This document shows positions 7,543 to 16,756 of a stretch of DNA of 64,000 nt, in pieces. Position numbers and translations under genes: made by a program. The stretch is from Streptomyces sp. XY006 (GTDB taxonomy: Bacteria; Actinomycetota; Actinomycetes; Streptomycetales; Streptomycetaceae). Numbering within the stretch: the stretch's first letter is position 1; the number at the start of each line of letters is the position of its first letter. The stretch covers positions 62,001 to 126,000 of the forward strand of contig NZ_NOKT01000025.1 in the NCBI RefSeq assembly GCF_002237655.1, written 5' to 3'. Under the pieces are notes generated by a model. The model saw only the letters and a program-made list of their open reading frames with translations. It was not told where the DNA came from and made no database searches.

Positions 7543-9849
7543 CTACCCCACGCGGCCGGAGTCGTCCGCCGCGGCCGCCGGAAGCGCGGCGCGGGGGCGC
7601 TGCCAGCCCCGCGAGCCCCGGGCGCGCAGCCAGGCCGTGGTCTCGTCGGGCGGCATCGCCGCGGCGACCAGCCAGCCCTGTACGGCGTCGCAGCCGAGGT
7701 CGCGCAGCCGCTCCCAGGTCTCGTCGTCCTCGACGCCCTCGGCGACGACGAGCAGGCCGAGGGAGTGCGCGAGGTCGACCGTGCAGCGCACGATCTCCGC
7801 GTCCTCGTGGTCGAGCACGAGCCGGGCCACGAACGAGCGGTCGATCTTCAGCTCGCTGACGGGGAGCCGGCGCAGGTGCACGAGGGAGGAGTAGCCCGTG
7901 CCGAAGTCGTCCAGGGACATCTTCACGCCGTGCCCGGTCAGCCCGTTGAGGGTGTCGGCGGCGCGCTGCGGGTCCTCCAGCAGGACGTGTTCGGTTATCT
8001 CCAGTTGGAGCGCTCCCGCGGGCACGCCGTGCCGGGCCAGCCGGGCGGCGACCGAGCCGGCGAAGCCGGGGGTGTGCACGTCGCGCGGGGAGACGTTCAC
8101 CGCGACCGGCACGAACAGGCCCTGGGCGCGCCAGCGGGCGACCTGGCCGAGCGCGGTCTCCAGGACGTACTCGGTGAGGTGGGGCATCAGGCCCGAGGAC
8201 TCGGCGATCGCTATGAACTCGTCCGGCGGCACCTTGCCACGCTCCGGGTGCACCCAGCGGACCAGGGCCTCCAGGCCCGCGACCTGGCCGTCGAAGCGGA
8301 CCTTGGGCTGGTAGTGCAGGTGCACCTCGTGCGCGTCGAGCGCGCGGCGCAGATCACCGAGCAGACCGAGCCGGTCCGGGGTGTTGGAGTCGCGCTTGGA
8401 CTCGTACACCTCGACGCCGGTGCGGTCCCGCTTGGCCTGGTACATCGCCACGTCGGCCCGGCGCAGCAGGCCTTCGGCGTCGAGCGCGTGGTCGGGGAAG
8501 ACGGCCACTCCGGCGCTGGCCTCCAGGACCAGCGTGAGGCCGTCGAGGTCGAGGGGGGAGCTGAGCGCGGCGACCAGCTGGCGGGCGATACGGGTCGCGG
8601 ACGTCGTGGAGTCGGCGACCGGCAGTAAGACGGCGAACTCGTCCCCACCGAGCCGCGCGGCCTCCGCTCCGCGTGGCAGCGCCACCCGCAGCCGGTCGGC
8701 GATCTGCAGCAGCAGCCGGTCACCGGCCAGGTGGCCGAGGGTGTCGTTGACCGACCGGAACCGGTCGAGGTCGATCAGCATCAGGGCGGCGCGGGCGTCG
8801 ATCCGCTCGGCGTCGTCCAGCGCGGTCCAGATGCGCTCCAGCAGCCACTGCCGGTTGGGCAGCCCGGTGAGCGGGTCGCGCAGCTGCTCCTCCGCCCGGG
8901 CCCGGGCTATCCACAGGGTGGAGTCCAGGGCGATGAGGGGGATGGAGAACAGCGGCAGCAGGATCGGCTTGGCCTCGGCCACCACGCACACCAGCGGCGC
9001 GATGCCCAGCAGCGCGACCGCGACCAGGCCCTGTCTGACCAGGGCGGTGCGGGCGACGGTGGGCAGGCCGGGGCGCGGGGCGTGCAGATACCAGAGCAGG
9101 ACGCGGGTGACGGCGAGGTAGGCGACGGCGACCAGGGCCACCTCGGGCGCCGTGGTGAGCGTCCAGCCGCCGGGGTCCGTGGGCGACTCGACGGACGGCA
9201 CGGTGCCGAAGGCGGCCAGCACCAGGGCGCCGGCGCCGATGCCGAGGAGGTCGACGGCGCCGTGCAGCACGCCCTGGCGCCAGCGGTTGCGGCGGGCTAT
9301 GCCGACCAGGACGACGACCGTGAGGCTGACCATGCCGGCCGGGAGCCAGCCGTAGAGCAGCAGCACGGCGAGGGTGAGGGCGGCGCCCGAGCCGGTGCCG
9401 CCCCACCAGCGGGAGCGGCCGAGCATGACGAGGTGTCCGACGATGATGCCGGTCAGCAGGGCCAGCGCCCAGCCGGTCGTGCCCGACGGGAAGAGGGCGT
9501 GGCCGCCGGTGAAGGCGCGGTAGAAGCCGGCGCCCAGGACGAACCCGGCGGCCGCGACGATCGCCGCGGGCAGCGCGGGCCAGGACGGGTGCCGTTCGCC
9601 GTCCGCGCCGGGGCCGGCCAGGGCCGGGGGGTGCTCGGTGCCCGGCTGGGCGGCACCCCGGCCGTCCGCGGCGGCGCGCCCGGCGGCGGTGCGTCCGGCG
9701 GCAGCGCGTCCGTCCGCGGTGTACTGTCCGACGGCGCGCACCTCCGCGCCCCCACGCTCCGCCGGCCGTCCGGCCCCACGGACTGCGCGCCACGCGACCG
9801 CCATCCGGCGCAGCCGTGAGCCCGGCACGGCGCTCTCGGTCGGTTCCAT
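7543..9849 (-). CDS. rmdB: Membrane GGDEF/EAL c-di-GMP protein, RmdB type
   Basis: A protein of about 768 aa. An Ala/Gly/Arg-rich N-terminus is followed by about eight to ten membrane helices (about 95-300), a GGDEF domain with intact RLGGDEF (near 400) and an EAL domain with intact EALVRW (near 526). The EAL domain also has later metal and base residues (NVSPRDV, LDDFGTGYSSL, KIDRSFV). The architecture and the position next to gatC and ligA match S. coelicolor RmdB (SCO5495). As I remember it, RmdB is a c-di-GMP phosphodiesterase that affects aerial development. The ATG at 9849 is preferred over the in-frame GTG at 9864 because GAGAGGGA sits just upstream of it. Both catalytic motifs look complete, so diguanylate cyclase activity cannot be excluded from sequence. 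Confidence 0.9.
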   Translation of the reverse strand: MEPTESAVPGSRLRRMAVAWRAVRGAGRPAERGGAEVRAVGQYTADGRAAAGRTAAGRAAADGRGAAQPGTEHPPALAGPGADGERHPSWPALPAAIVAAAGFVLGAGFYRAFTGGHALFPSGTTGWALALLTGIIVGHLVMLGRSRWWGGTGSGAALTLAVLLLYGWLPAGMVSLTVVVLVGIARRNRWRQGVLHGAVDLLGIGAGALVLAAFGTVPSVESPTDPGGWTLTTAPEVALVAVAYLAVTRVLLWYLHAPRPGLPTVARTALVRQGLVAVALLGIAPLVCVVAEAKPILLPLFSIPLIALDSTLWIARARAEEQLRDPLTGLPNRQWLLERIWTALDDAERIDARAALMLIDLDRFRSVNDTLGHLAGDRLLLQIADRLRVALPRGAEAARLGGDEFAVLLPVADSTTSATRIARQLVAALSSPLDLDGLTLVLEASAGVAVFPDHALDAEGLLRRADVAMYQAKRDRTGVEVYESKRDSNTPDRLGLLGDLRRALDAHEVHLHYQPKVRFDGQVAGLEALVRWVHPERGKVPPDEFIAIAESSGLMPHLTEYVLETALGQVARWRAQGLFVPVAVNVSPRDVHTPGFAGSVAARLARHGVPAGALQLEITEHVLLEDPQRAADTLNGLTGHGVKMSLDDFGTGYSSLVHLRRLPVSELKIDRSFVARLVLDHEDAEIVRCTVDLAHSLGLLVVAEGVEDDETWERLRDLGCDAVQGWLVAAAMPPDETTAWLRARGSRGWQRPRAALPAAAADDSGRVG

Positions 9850-10058
9850 TCCCGTCCCTCTCACAGCCGGCGGTGCCCACGCCCCGCGGCCCGGTGCCCG
9901 ACAAACTCAACGGCCCGCGTTGGAAAACCCTTCCCCGCACTCCGCGCGAGCACGAAGATGCCCCGACCGCAGCTGGGCACGGCAGGCGCACATCTCAACA
10001 GTAGGCCGCAGAAGGCTTCCACGGGCAGCGGTCGCCGACGGTTGCCCGAATGCGCCCC

Positions 10059-10098
10059 GGCCACCCGTATGCATCTGGTATGCGCCGAACGGGTGGCC
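10059..10098 (-). terminator. Hairpin downstream of ligA
   Basis: Perfect 10-bp arms GGCCACCCGT (10059-10068) and ACGGGTGGCC (10089-10098) flank a 20-nt loop, 9 nt past the ligA stop. The position suits an intrinsic terminator, although the long loop makes it less certain. The rest of the gap 9850-10106 should hold the rmdB promoter. Confidence 0.55.
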
Positions 10099-10106
10099 TT
10101 CAACCG

Positions 10107-12302
10107 CTACTCCTCGGGCGAAAGGGCGACTTCGGCCGCTGCTTCCGGCCCTTCTTCCAGCAGGACCCCGAAACCTTCCTCGTTCAGAACCGGAACCTTC
10201 AGCTGCATGGCCTTGTCGTACTTCGATCCCGGGCTGTCCCCCACGACGACGAAGGACGTCTTCTTCGAAACGGAGCCGGTCACCTTCGCACCACGGCTCT
10301 GCAGGGCCTCCTTGGCGCCGTCCCGTGTGAAGTGTTCGAGGGTGCCGGTGACGACGACCGTGAGGCCTTCGAGGGGGCGCGGCCCTTCGTCCTCGCCGGT
10401 GCTCTCCGCCTCCATGCGGACGCCCGCGGCCTTCCACTTACGGATGATCTCGCGGTGCCAGTCCTCGGCGAACCACTGCTTGAGGGAGGCGGCGATGGTC
10501 GGCCCGACGCCCTCGGTGTTCGCCAGCTCCTCCTCCGTGGCCTGGTCGATGCGCTCGATCGAGCGGAACTCCCGGGCCAGGGCCTCGGCCGCCACCGGCC
10601 CGACGTGACGGATCGACAGGCTGGTGAGGATGCGGGCCAGGGGGCGCTCCTTGGCCGCGGCGATGTTCTCCAGCATGGCGAGGGCGTTCTTGCGGGGCTC
10701 GCCCTGCTGGTTCGCGAAGACCGTCGCGACCTTCTCCTCGCCGGTCTTGGGGTCGCGCTTGGGCAGGCCGCTGTCCTGGTCGAGGACGTAGGCCTTGATG
10801 GGCAGCAGCTGCTCGACGGTGAGGTCGAACAGGTCGCCCTCGTCCACCAGCGGCGGGGTCTTCGGCTCCAGCGGGGCCGTGAGGGCGGCGGCGGCGACGT
10901 AGCCGAAGTGCTCGATGTCCAGCGCCTTGCGGCCCGCGAGGTAGAACAGGCGCTCGCGCAACTGGGCGGGGCACGTGCGGGCGTTGGGGCAGCGCAGGTC
11001 GACGTCGCCCTCCTTCATCGGCCGCAGCGCGGTGCCGCACTCGGGGCACTCGCTCGGCATCACGAACTCGCGCTCGCTGCCGTCGCGCAGGTCGGCGACG
11101 GGGCCGAGGATCTCCGGGATGACGTCACCGGCCTTGCGCAGCACGACCGTGTCGCCGATGAGGACGCCCTTGGCCTTGACCACGTCCTGGTTGTGCAGCG
11201 TGGCGAACTCGACCTCGGAGCCGGCGACGGTGACCGGCTCGACCTGGGCGTACGGCGTGACCCGGCCCGTGCGGCCCACGCCCACGCGGATGTTGACGAG
11301 CTTGGTGTTGACCTCCTCCGGCGCGTACTTGTACGCGATGGCCCAGCGCGGGGCGCGCGAGGTGGAGCCGAGGCGGCCCTGGAGGGGGATCTCGTCGAGC
11401 TTGACGACCACGCCGTCGATCTCGTGCTCCACGGAGTGGCGGTTCTCGCCGAAGTGGGCGATGAACTCCCGTACGCCGTCGAGGCCGTCGACCACCTTGT
11501 TGTGCCGGGAGGTGGGCAGGCCCCAGGTCTTGAGCAGGTCGTAGGCCTGGGAGAGGCGGGTCAGGCCGGTGAAGCCCTCCAGGGCGCCGATGCCGTGGAC
11601 CACCATGTGCAGGGGGCGGGTGGCCGTGACGCGGGGGTCCTTCTGGCGCAGTGAACCGGCGGCCGCGTTGCGCGGGTTGGCGAAGGGCTTGTCGCCGGCC
11701 TCGACCAGCCGGGCGTTGAGCTCCTGGAACTTCTCCATCGGGAAGTAGACCTCGCCGCGGATCTCCACGAGGTCGGGGACCTCGTCGCCCTTGAGGCGGT
11801 CGGGGATCTCCGCGATGGTCCGCACGTTCGGTGTGATGTCCTCGCCGGTGCGGCCGTCGCCGCGGGTCGCCGCGCGGGTCAGGCGGCCGTGCTCGTAGGT
11901 GAGGTTCACGGCGAGGCCGTCGACCTTCAGCTCGCACAGGAAGTGGTACTCCTGCTCGCCCAGTTCCCTGGCGATGCGCTCCGTCCAGGCGGCCATCTCG
12001 TCGTCGTTGAACGTGTTGTCCAGCGAGAGCATGCGCTCGCGGTGCGCGACCGCCGTGAACTCCGTCTCGTAGGACCCGGCGACCTTCTGGGTCGGCGAGT
12101 CCGGCGTGCGCAGCTCCGGGTACTCCTCCTCCAGCGCCTCCAGGGAACGCAGCAGCTGGTCGAACTCCGCGTCGCTGACGACGGGAGCGTCCTTCACGTA
12201 GTAGCGGAAGCGGTGCTCCTCGATCTGCTCCGCGAGGCGCGCGTGCTTCTCCCGTGCCTCGGCGGGCACCGTCGTCGTCTCCGCTTGCTTGTCGCCGGCC
12301 AC
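10107..12302 (-). CDS. ligA: NAD-dependent DNA ligase
   Basis: A 731-aa ligase with full LigA architecture. It has an N-terminal Ia/adenylation domain with the nucleotidyl-transfer Lys126 in ELKVDGLA and an OB fold. A four-Cys zinc finger (CPECG then CPNARTC, about 420-445) is followed by helix-hairpin-helix repeats and a C-terminal BRCT domain (about 635-715). LigA seals nicks during replication and repair. The start is GTG at 12302 behind GGGAGGA. It begins 15 nt after the MetE-like gene stops, so the two are probably cotranscribed. Confidence 0.97.
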   Translation of the reverse strand: MAGDKQAETTTVPAEAREKHARLAEQIEEHRFRYYVKDAPVVSDAEFDQLLRSLEALEEEYPELRTPDSPTQKVAGSYETEFTAVAHRERMLSLDNTFNDDEMAAWTERIARELGEQEYHFLCELKVDGLAVNLTYEHGRLTRAATRGDGRTGEDITPNVRTIAEIPDRLKGDEVPDLVEIRGEVYFPMEKFQELNARLVEAGDKPFANPRNAAAGSLRQKDPRVTATRPLHMVVHGIGALEGFTGLTRLSQAYDLLKTWGLPTSRHNKVVDGLDGVREFIAHFGENRHSVEHEIDGVVVKLDEIPLQGRLGSTSRAPRWAIAYKYAPEEVNTKLVNIRVGVGRTGRVTPYAQVEPVTVAGSEVEFATLHNQDVVKAKGVLIGDTVVLRKAGDVIPEILGPVADLRDGSEREFVMPSECPECGTALRPMKEGDVDLRCPNARTCPAQLRERLFYLAGRKALDIEHFGYVAAAALTAPLEPKTPPLVDEGDLFDLTVEQLLPIKAYVLDQDSGLPKRDPKTGEEKVATVFANQQGEPRKNALAMLENIAAAKERPLARILTSLSIRHVGPVAAEALAREFRSIERIDQATEEELANTEGVGPTIAASLKQWFAEDWHREIIRKWKAAGVRMEAESTGEDEGPRPLEGLTVVVTGTLEHFTRDGAKEALQSRGAKVTGSVSKKTSFVVVGDSPGSKYDKAMQLKVPVLNEEGFGVLLEEGPEAAAEVALSPEE

Positions 12303-12317
12303 CGTGTCGTCCTCCCG

Positions 12318-13325
12318 TTACTCTGGGTTGTCCGCGAGGGATCTCGCCGCCCTGACACAGTGGGCGAGAGCCTGGCGCGCGTACCCCGGGGAGACCCCCG
12401 CGAGTCCGCACGCCGGGGTGACCGTGACCGCCTCCGCGAGAAGCCCCGGAGACAGCCCCAGCCTGCGCCACAGCGTCCTGACACCCATGACGCTACCGGC
12501 AGGGTCTGACAATGGGCCCTCCGCGGACGGGACGACACCGGCGAACAGCCGGGTGCCGGCCTCCACGGCCTCCCCGATCGCCTCGTCGTCACGCTCGGTG
12601 AGCAGCGAGAAGTCGAACGAGACGGCCGCCGCGCCCGCCCGCCGCAGCAGGGCGAACGGCACCTCCGGGGCGCAGGAGTGGACCACGACCGGGCCGCCGG
12701 TGTGGGTCCCGACCAGGTCGCGCAGGGTCTGCTCGACGATCTGCCGGTCGACGGCCCGGTGGGTGCGGTACCCGCTGGCGGTCTTCACGCGGCCGTGCAG
12801 CACGGCGGTGAGGGACGGCTCGTCGAGCTGGAGCACGAGCTGCGCGCCCGGGACCCGCCGCTGCACCTCGGCGAGGTGCTGGCGCAGTCCCTCGGCGAGG
12901 GAGGCGGCCAGGTCCCGGCAGGCGCCGGGGTCGGACAGGGCCGCCTCGCCGTTGCGCAGCTCCAGGTGGGCGGCGAGGGTCCAGGGGCCGACGGCCTGGA
13001 CCTTCAGCGGCCCCTGGTACTCCTGCGTGAACTCCTCCAGGGCGTCGAGGTCCTCGCCGAGCCAGGAGCGGGCCCGCTTGGTGTCCCGGCCCGGCCGGTC
13101 GCCGAGCCGCCAGCCGCTGGGCTCCACGCGCGCGTACAGCTCGACGAGCATCCCGGCGGTGCGGCCGAGCATGTCCGCGCCCGGGCCCCGGGCGGGCAGT
13201 TCGGGCAGGAAGGGGAAGTCCTCGAAGGTCCCGGTGACGGTTTTGGCGGCCTCCCGGGCGTCGCCCCCGGGCAGGGAGCCGACGCCGGTGGCCGGACCGA
13301 ACCTGAACTGGCTGTTTTCGCTCAC
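12318..13325 (-). CDS. Cobalamin-independent methionine synthase (MetE) C-terminal-like protein
   Basis: A 335-aa protein covering only a MetE-like catalytic barrel; full MetE is about 750 aa. Zinc-ligand motifs are visible: His and Cys in VVVHSCAPE (near 227-235) and Cys in TPACGLAG (near 302-309). The N-terminal motif TGVGSLPG matches the homocysteine-binding GS-P loop of the family. It may transfer a methyl group from an unknown donor to homocysteine or another thiol. The start is GTG at 13325 with only a weak ribosome site. It lies directly upstream of ligA in the same transcription direction. Confidence 0.8.
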   Translation of the reverse strand: MSENSQFRFGPATGVGSLPGGDAREAAKTVTGTFEDFPFLPELPARGPGADMLGRTAGMLVELYARVEPSGWRLGDRPGRDTKRARSWLGEDLDALEEFTQEYQGPLKVQAVGPWTLAAHLELRNGEAALSDPGACRDLAASLAEGLRQHLAEVQRRVPGAQLVLQLDEPSLTAVLHGRVKTASGYRTHRAVDRQIVEQTLRDLVGTHTGGPVVVHSCAPEVPFALLRRAGAAAVSFDFSLLTERDDEAIGEAVEAGTRLFAGVVPSAEGPLSDPAGSVMGVRTLWRRLGLSPGLLAEAVTVTPACGLAGVSPGYARQALAHCVRAARSLADNPE

Positions 13326-13356
13326 CGGAGCAGCCTACGGAACCGGTGAGCCCGGG

Positions 13357-14055
13357 TCAGTTCCCCGGTCGGACCGTCAGGTCGTTGACCTCCGCGTCGC
13401 GCGGCAGGTCCAGGGCCATCAGGATCGTCGTGGCCACCGACTCGGGGTCGATCCACCGCGAGGCGTCGTACTCCTTGCCCTCCTGCTGGTGGACCTTGGC
13501 CTGCATGGGGCTGGCCGTGCGGCCGGGGTAGACCGAGGTGACCCGCACGCCGTTGCCGTGCTCCTCGTGGCGCAGCGAGTCGGCGAGCGCCTTCAGGCCG
13601 TGCTTGGAGGCGGCGTAGGCGGACCAGTCGGCGTGGGCGTTGAGTCCGGCGCCGGAGTTGACGAAGAGCACGTGGCCGCGGGCGGCGCGCAGCTGGGGCA
13701 GGAAGTGGCGGGTCAGCTCGGCGGGGGCGACGAGGTTGACGTTGAGCTGGTGGCGCCAGGCCTTCGGCGTGAGCTCGCCGACCGGTCCGAGGTCGACGAC
13801 CCCGGCGATGTGCAGCAGCGAGTCCACCCGGTCGGGCAGCGACTGGTGGGAGAAGGCCCAGGAGAGCTTGTCGGGGTCCGCCAGGTCGCCGACCAGGGTC
13901 CGGGCGCCCGGGAACCCGGCCGCCAGCTCCTTGGCGCGGCCCGCGTCGCGCGCGTGCAGCACGAGGTCGTCCCCGCGCGCGTGCAGCCGGCGGGCCACGG
14001 CCGCGCCGATGCCGGATCCGGCCCCGGTGATCACATGAGTAGCCATGACCGCCAT
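13357..14055 (-). CDS. Short-chain dehydrogenase/reductase
   Basis: A classical SDR of about 229-232 aa. The cofactor motif TGAGSGIG is near the N-terminus, NNAG is replaced by HIAG, and the catalytic Ser (NSGAG), Tyr and Lys (YAASKHG) are present. SDRs oxidise or reduce alcohols and ketones with NAD(P)H; the substrate is unknown. Two starts are possible, ATG at 14055 or ATG at 14046 (MATHVITG), and neither has a strong ribosome site. It lies 31 nt upstream of the MetE-like gene and may head that transcript. Confidence 0.85.
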   Translation of the reverse strand: MAVMATHVITGAGSGIGAAVARRLHARGDDLVLHARDAGRAKELAAGFPGARTLVGDLADPDKLSWAFSHQSLPDRVDSLLHIAGVVDLGPVGELTPKAWRHQLNVNLVAPAELTRHFLPQLRAARGHVLFVNSGAGLNAHADWSAYAASKHGLKALADSLRHEEHGNGVRVTSVYPGRTASPMQAKVHQQEGKEYDASRWIDPESVATTILMALDLPRDAEVNDLTVRPGN

Positions 14056-14073
14056 GCTCGCATCAGGTCCGGG

Positions 14074-14613
14074 TCACGCGATGCCCCGGCTCTCCTCCAG
14101 GTAGGCCAGTGCCCCGACTGGCTCCTCCGCGAAGAAGACCAGCTCGGTCAGCGGGCGGGGCAGGAAGCCCTCGTCCTCCATGCGGCGGAACTGCTCCTTG
14201 AGGCCGTCGTAGAAGCCGGCGGTGTTGAGCAGGACCACCGGCTTGTCGGTGTGGCCGTGCTTCTTCAGCTCCAGGATCTCGGTCGCCTCGTCGAGCGTGC
14301 CCGTGCCGCCGACCATGACGACCACGGCGTCGGCCTTCTCCAGGAGGAGCTTCTTGCGCTCGGCGAGGTCCTCGGCGACGACCATCTCGTCGACGCCCGG
14401 GCGGACCTTGGACGCGAGGAACCGCACGGAGACGCCGGCCAGCCGGCCGCCCGCCTCCTGCACGCCGTCGGCGACGACCTTCATCAGGCCGACGTCGGAG
14501 CCGCCCCACACGAGGGTGTGACCGCCCTTGCCGAGCAGCTCGGCGAATTCCCGCGCGGGCCGGGTGTAGCGCTCGTCGAGGTCGGCGGCGGAGAGGAAGA
14601 CACAGATGTTCAT
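14074..14613 (-). CDS. LOG-family protein (TIGR00730 / 'lysine decarboxylase' fold)
   Basis: A 179-aa Rossmann-fold protein with the family's nucleotide motif in the form GGTGTLDEATE (near 102-112). The usual preceding Pro is replaced by Val. LOG proteins are phosphoribohydrolases that release a base from a nucleoside 5'-monophosphate; the plant and actinobacterial enzymes make cytokinins. The old 'lysine decarboxylase' label is misleading. The ATG start overlaps the stop of the upstream methyltransferase in ATGA, so the pair is translationally coupled. Confidence 0.85.
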   Translation of the reverse strand: MNICVFLSAADLDERYTRPAREFAELLGKGGHTLVWGGSDVGLMKVVADGVQEAGGRLAGVSVRFLASKVRPGVDEMVVAEDLAERKKLLLEKADAVVVMVGGTGTLDEATEILELKKHGHTDKPVVLLNTAGFYDGLKEQFRRMEDEGFLPRPLTELVFFAEEPVGALAYLEESRGIA

Positions 14614-15413
14614 GAGCCCACCGTACGGGCCCGGTCGGCCGCGGCGGTCAGGCGCATCTTGGACTGGCGGTGGGGCAGGCGCTCCCAGTCGTCCATGAAC
14701 CGGGCGTCCAGGCCGTGCCGCGCGGCGAGCCCGGCCAGGGTCCGCGTCCGGTAGTAGAAGTCCTCGTGCAGCACCTGGTGCTCCTCGCCCTCCGTGCGGT
14801 CGAAGGTGAAGTCGAAGAACCCGCCGGGCGCGAGGATCCGTCCGACGTGCGCGAAGCACTCCTCGATGACGGGCAGCGGCGAGTGCGAGAACACGCTGTG
14901 CGCGTGCACCACGTCGAAGTGCGCCTCGGGCAGGAAGGCGAAGGTCAGGTCGTCGGCGAGGGTGAGGTGGGGCAGCTTGGGCTGGAGCCTGTCGGCGACG
15001 AGGGTGTCCTGCGCGGCGAGCAGGATGTGCGGCGAGATGTCGATGCCGTAGTAGTGGCCGGTGTCGAGGTAGTCGATGAACAGCCGGCCGGCGCGCAGGT
15101 TGCCGCAGCCGATGTCGAGCATGCGGTGGTGCGGGCGCAGGCCGTGTCCCACGAGGTAGTCGAACTGCATGCGCCCGATGCGCGTCCACGCCTCGCGCGA
15201 GGGATTGTGTCCGACCGCCGCCTCCGCGCTGCGCGCCGCGTCGGAGGCCATGACGGCCCGGTAGTACGCGATGTGGTCGCGGTAGCGCAGCCGCAGCAGG
15301 GCGTCGCGCGCCACGCGCCGGGCGTGCGCGGGCACGCGCTCCGGGTGGCGGAGGGCGTACCGGATCTGGTGGGCCAGGCTGGTGCGGTCCCTGGCCGGTT
15401 CCGTGGCGCGCAT
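14610..15413 (-). CDS. SAM-dependent methyltransferase
   Basis: A 267-aa class I methyltransferase. An Arg-rich N-terminal helical region (about 1-80) precedes the SAM motif MLDIGCGNLRAGR (about 98-110). YYGIDIS supplies the acidic residue and LAPGGFFDFTF is the post-motif III strand. The start is ATG with GGAGG at good spacing. The gene overlaps the LOG-family gene by 4 nt, and its promoter is in the 81-bp divergent gap shared with the DUF427 gene. Substrate unknown; coupling to a LOG protein hints at a nucleoside or cytokinin-like product, which is inference only. Confidence 0.85.
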   Translation of the reverse strand: MRATEPARDRTSLAHQIRYALRHPERVPAHARRVARDALLRLRYRDHIAYYRAVMASDAARSAEAAVGHNPSREAWTRIGRMQFDYLVGHGLRPHHRMLDIGCGNLRAGRLFIDYLDTGHYYGIDISPHILLAAQDTLVADRLQPKLPHLTLADDLTFAFLPEAHFDVVHAHSVFSHSPLPVIEECFAHVGRILAPGGFFDFTFDRTEGEEHQVLHEDFYYRTRTLAGLAARHGLDARFMDDWERLPHRQSKMRLTAAADRARTVGS

Positions 15414-15494
15414 CGGGGCCTCCTGCGGCGGGGGAAGAACTCGGCTTCAGCCTGCGCTGTACCTCGGGAGACGGCTACCCGAGGAGGGGCGATC

Positions 15495-15818
15495 GTGACG
15501 ACAGGGCACCGCATCACCGTCGAGCGGAGCGGGCTGCACGTGCGCGTGGTGCGCGACGGGCAGGTCCTCGCGGAGAGCGACCGGCCGCTGCTCCTGCGGG
15601 AGACGGGCTGTCCCGACCGGTACTACATCCCGCCGGAGGACGTGCGCCTGGATCTGCTGACCCCGTCCGGCACGCGGACGTACTGCCCCTTCAAGGGCAC
15701 CGCGTCCTACTGGTCGGTGCCGGGGGCGGCGGACCTCGTCTGGGCGTATCCGGACCCCAAGCCGGACGTCGCCGGGATCAAGGACCACCTGTGCTTCTAC
15801 GACGTGGAAGTGACGTGA
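15495..15818 (+). CDS. DUF427 family protein
   Basis: A 107-aa single-domain DUF427 protein. Recognisable features are LLLRETGCPDRYYIPPEDV, the CPFKG and ASYWSV segments and the ending WAYPDPKPDV..IKDHLCFYD. Members form a small beta barrel whose role is not established. The start is GTG at 15495 with GAGGAGG 7 nt upstream. It is divergent from the methyltransferase at 14610-15413, so the short gap between them holds both promoters. Confidence 0.85.
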   Translation: MTTGHRITVERSGLHVRVVRDGQVLAESDRPLLLRETGCPDRYYIPPEDVRLDLLTPSGTRTYCPFKGTASYWSVPGAADLVWAYPDPKPDVAGIKDHLCFYDVEVT

Positions 15819-15879
15819 TCGGCTGACGCACGGCCCGCCTCACCCAGGAACACCGCGCGGTGCGGCAGTCTCGACAGGC

Positions 15880-16662
15880 ATGGACAAGAAGACCCTTTCG
15901 CGTGACGGCACGCGCATCGCCTACGAGAGCACCGGCCGGGGCCCCGCGGTCGTCCTGGTGAGCGGCGCGATGTCGACGGGCGGCACGCTGGCGCCGCTGG
16001 CGGTGTCGCTGTCGGAGCGCTTCCAGGCCGTCGTGTACGACCGCAGGGGCCGCGGCACCAGCGGGGACACCGCCCCCTACGCGGTGGAGCGCGAGATCGA
16101 GGACCTGGCGGCGGTCATCGAGGCGGTGGGCGGCGAGGCGCTGCTGTACGGCATCTCCTCGGGTGGCGCGCTCGCCCTGGAGGCGGCGGCGAGCGGACTG
16201 CCGGTGCGGCGCGTGGCGGTGTACGAGACGCCGTTCGCGATGTCCGAGGAGGGCGCGAGGGAGCGCGCGGAGTACACCCGGGGGCTGACGGAGGCGCTCG
16301 GCGAGGGGCGGCGCGGGGACGCGGTCGAACTGTTCCTGCGGCTGACCGGCCTGGCCGAGAGCGTGATCCAGAGCGCCCGCCAGTCCCCCATGTGGGCGGG
16401 CATGGAGACGCTCGCGCCGAGCCTCGCCTACGACGACGCCGTCATGGGTGACGGCCGCGTCCCCCGGAAGCGGCTGGCCTCGGTGGGCGTCCCCACGCTG
16501 GCGGTGGCGGGCGACGCGAGCCCGGCCTGGCTGCGCGAGGCGGCCCGGGCCATCGCGGACTCCGTGCCCGACGGGTCGTACCGCACGCTCCAGGGGCAGA
16601 CCCACATGGTGGAACCGAACGTCCTGGCCCCGGTGCTGACGGAGTTCTTCAGCCGGGGCTGA
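15880..16662 (+). CDS. Alpha/beta hydrolase
   Basis: A 260-aa alpha/beta-hydrolase. The nucleophile elbow is GISSGG (Ser near 90), the likely acid is Asp in AGDAS (near 210) and the catalytic His is in GQTHM (near 243). YDRRGRGTSGDT is the usual oxyanion/loop region. The substrate is unknown. The ribosome site is weak (ACAGG). The end of the gene runs into a 13-bp repeat array that contains the stop codon. Confidence 0.85.
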   Translation: MDKKTLSRDGTRIAYESTGRGPAVVLVSGAMSTGGTLAPLAVSLSERFQAVVYDRRGRGTSGDTAPYAVEREIEDLAAVIEAVGGEALLYGISSGGALALEAAASGLPVRRVAVYETPFAMSEEGARERAEYTRGLTEALGEGRRGDAVELFLRLTGLAESVIQSARQSPMWAGMETLAPSLAYDDAVMGDGRVPRKRLASVGVPTLAVAGDASPAWLREAARAIADSVPDGSYRTLQGQTHMVEPNVLAPVLTEFFSRG

Positions 16663-16700
16663 GAGCCGGGGCGGAGAGCCGAGGCGGAGAGCCGGGGCTG
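16651..16700. repeat. 13-bp tandem repeats over the hydrolase stop
   Basis: Three to four near-identical copies of AGAGCCGGGGCGG follow head to tail, the first lying over the last codons and stop of the hydrolase gene. Copies differ by one or two bases. They are unrelated in unit length to the 25-bp array that follows. Confidence 0.8.
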
Positions 16701-16756
16701 AGAACTGTCGCGAGGCGGCCGCGACGCCGGACGCCGGCCGGACGGCCGCAGGGGCG

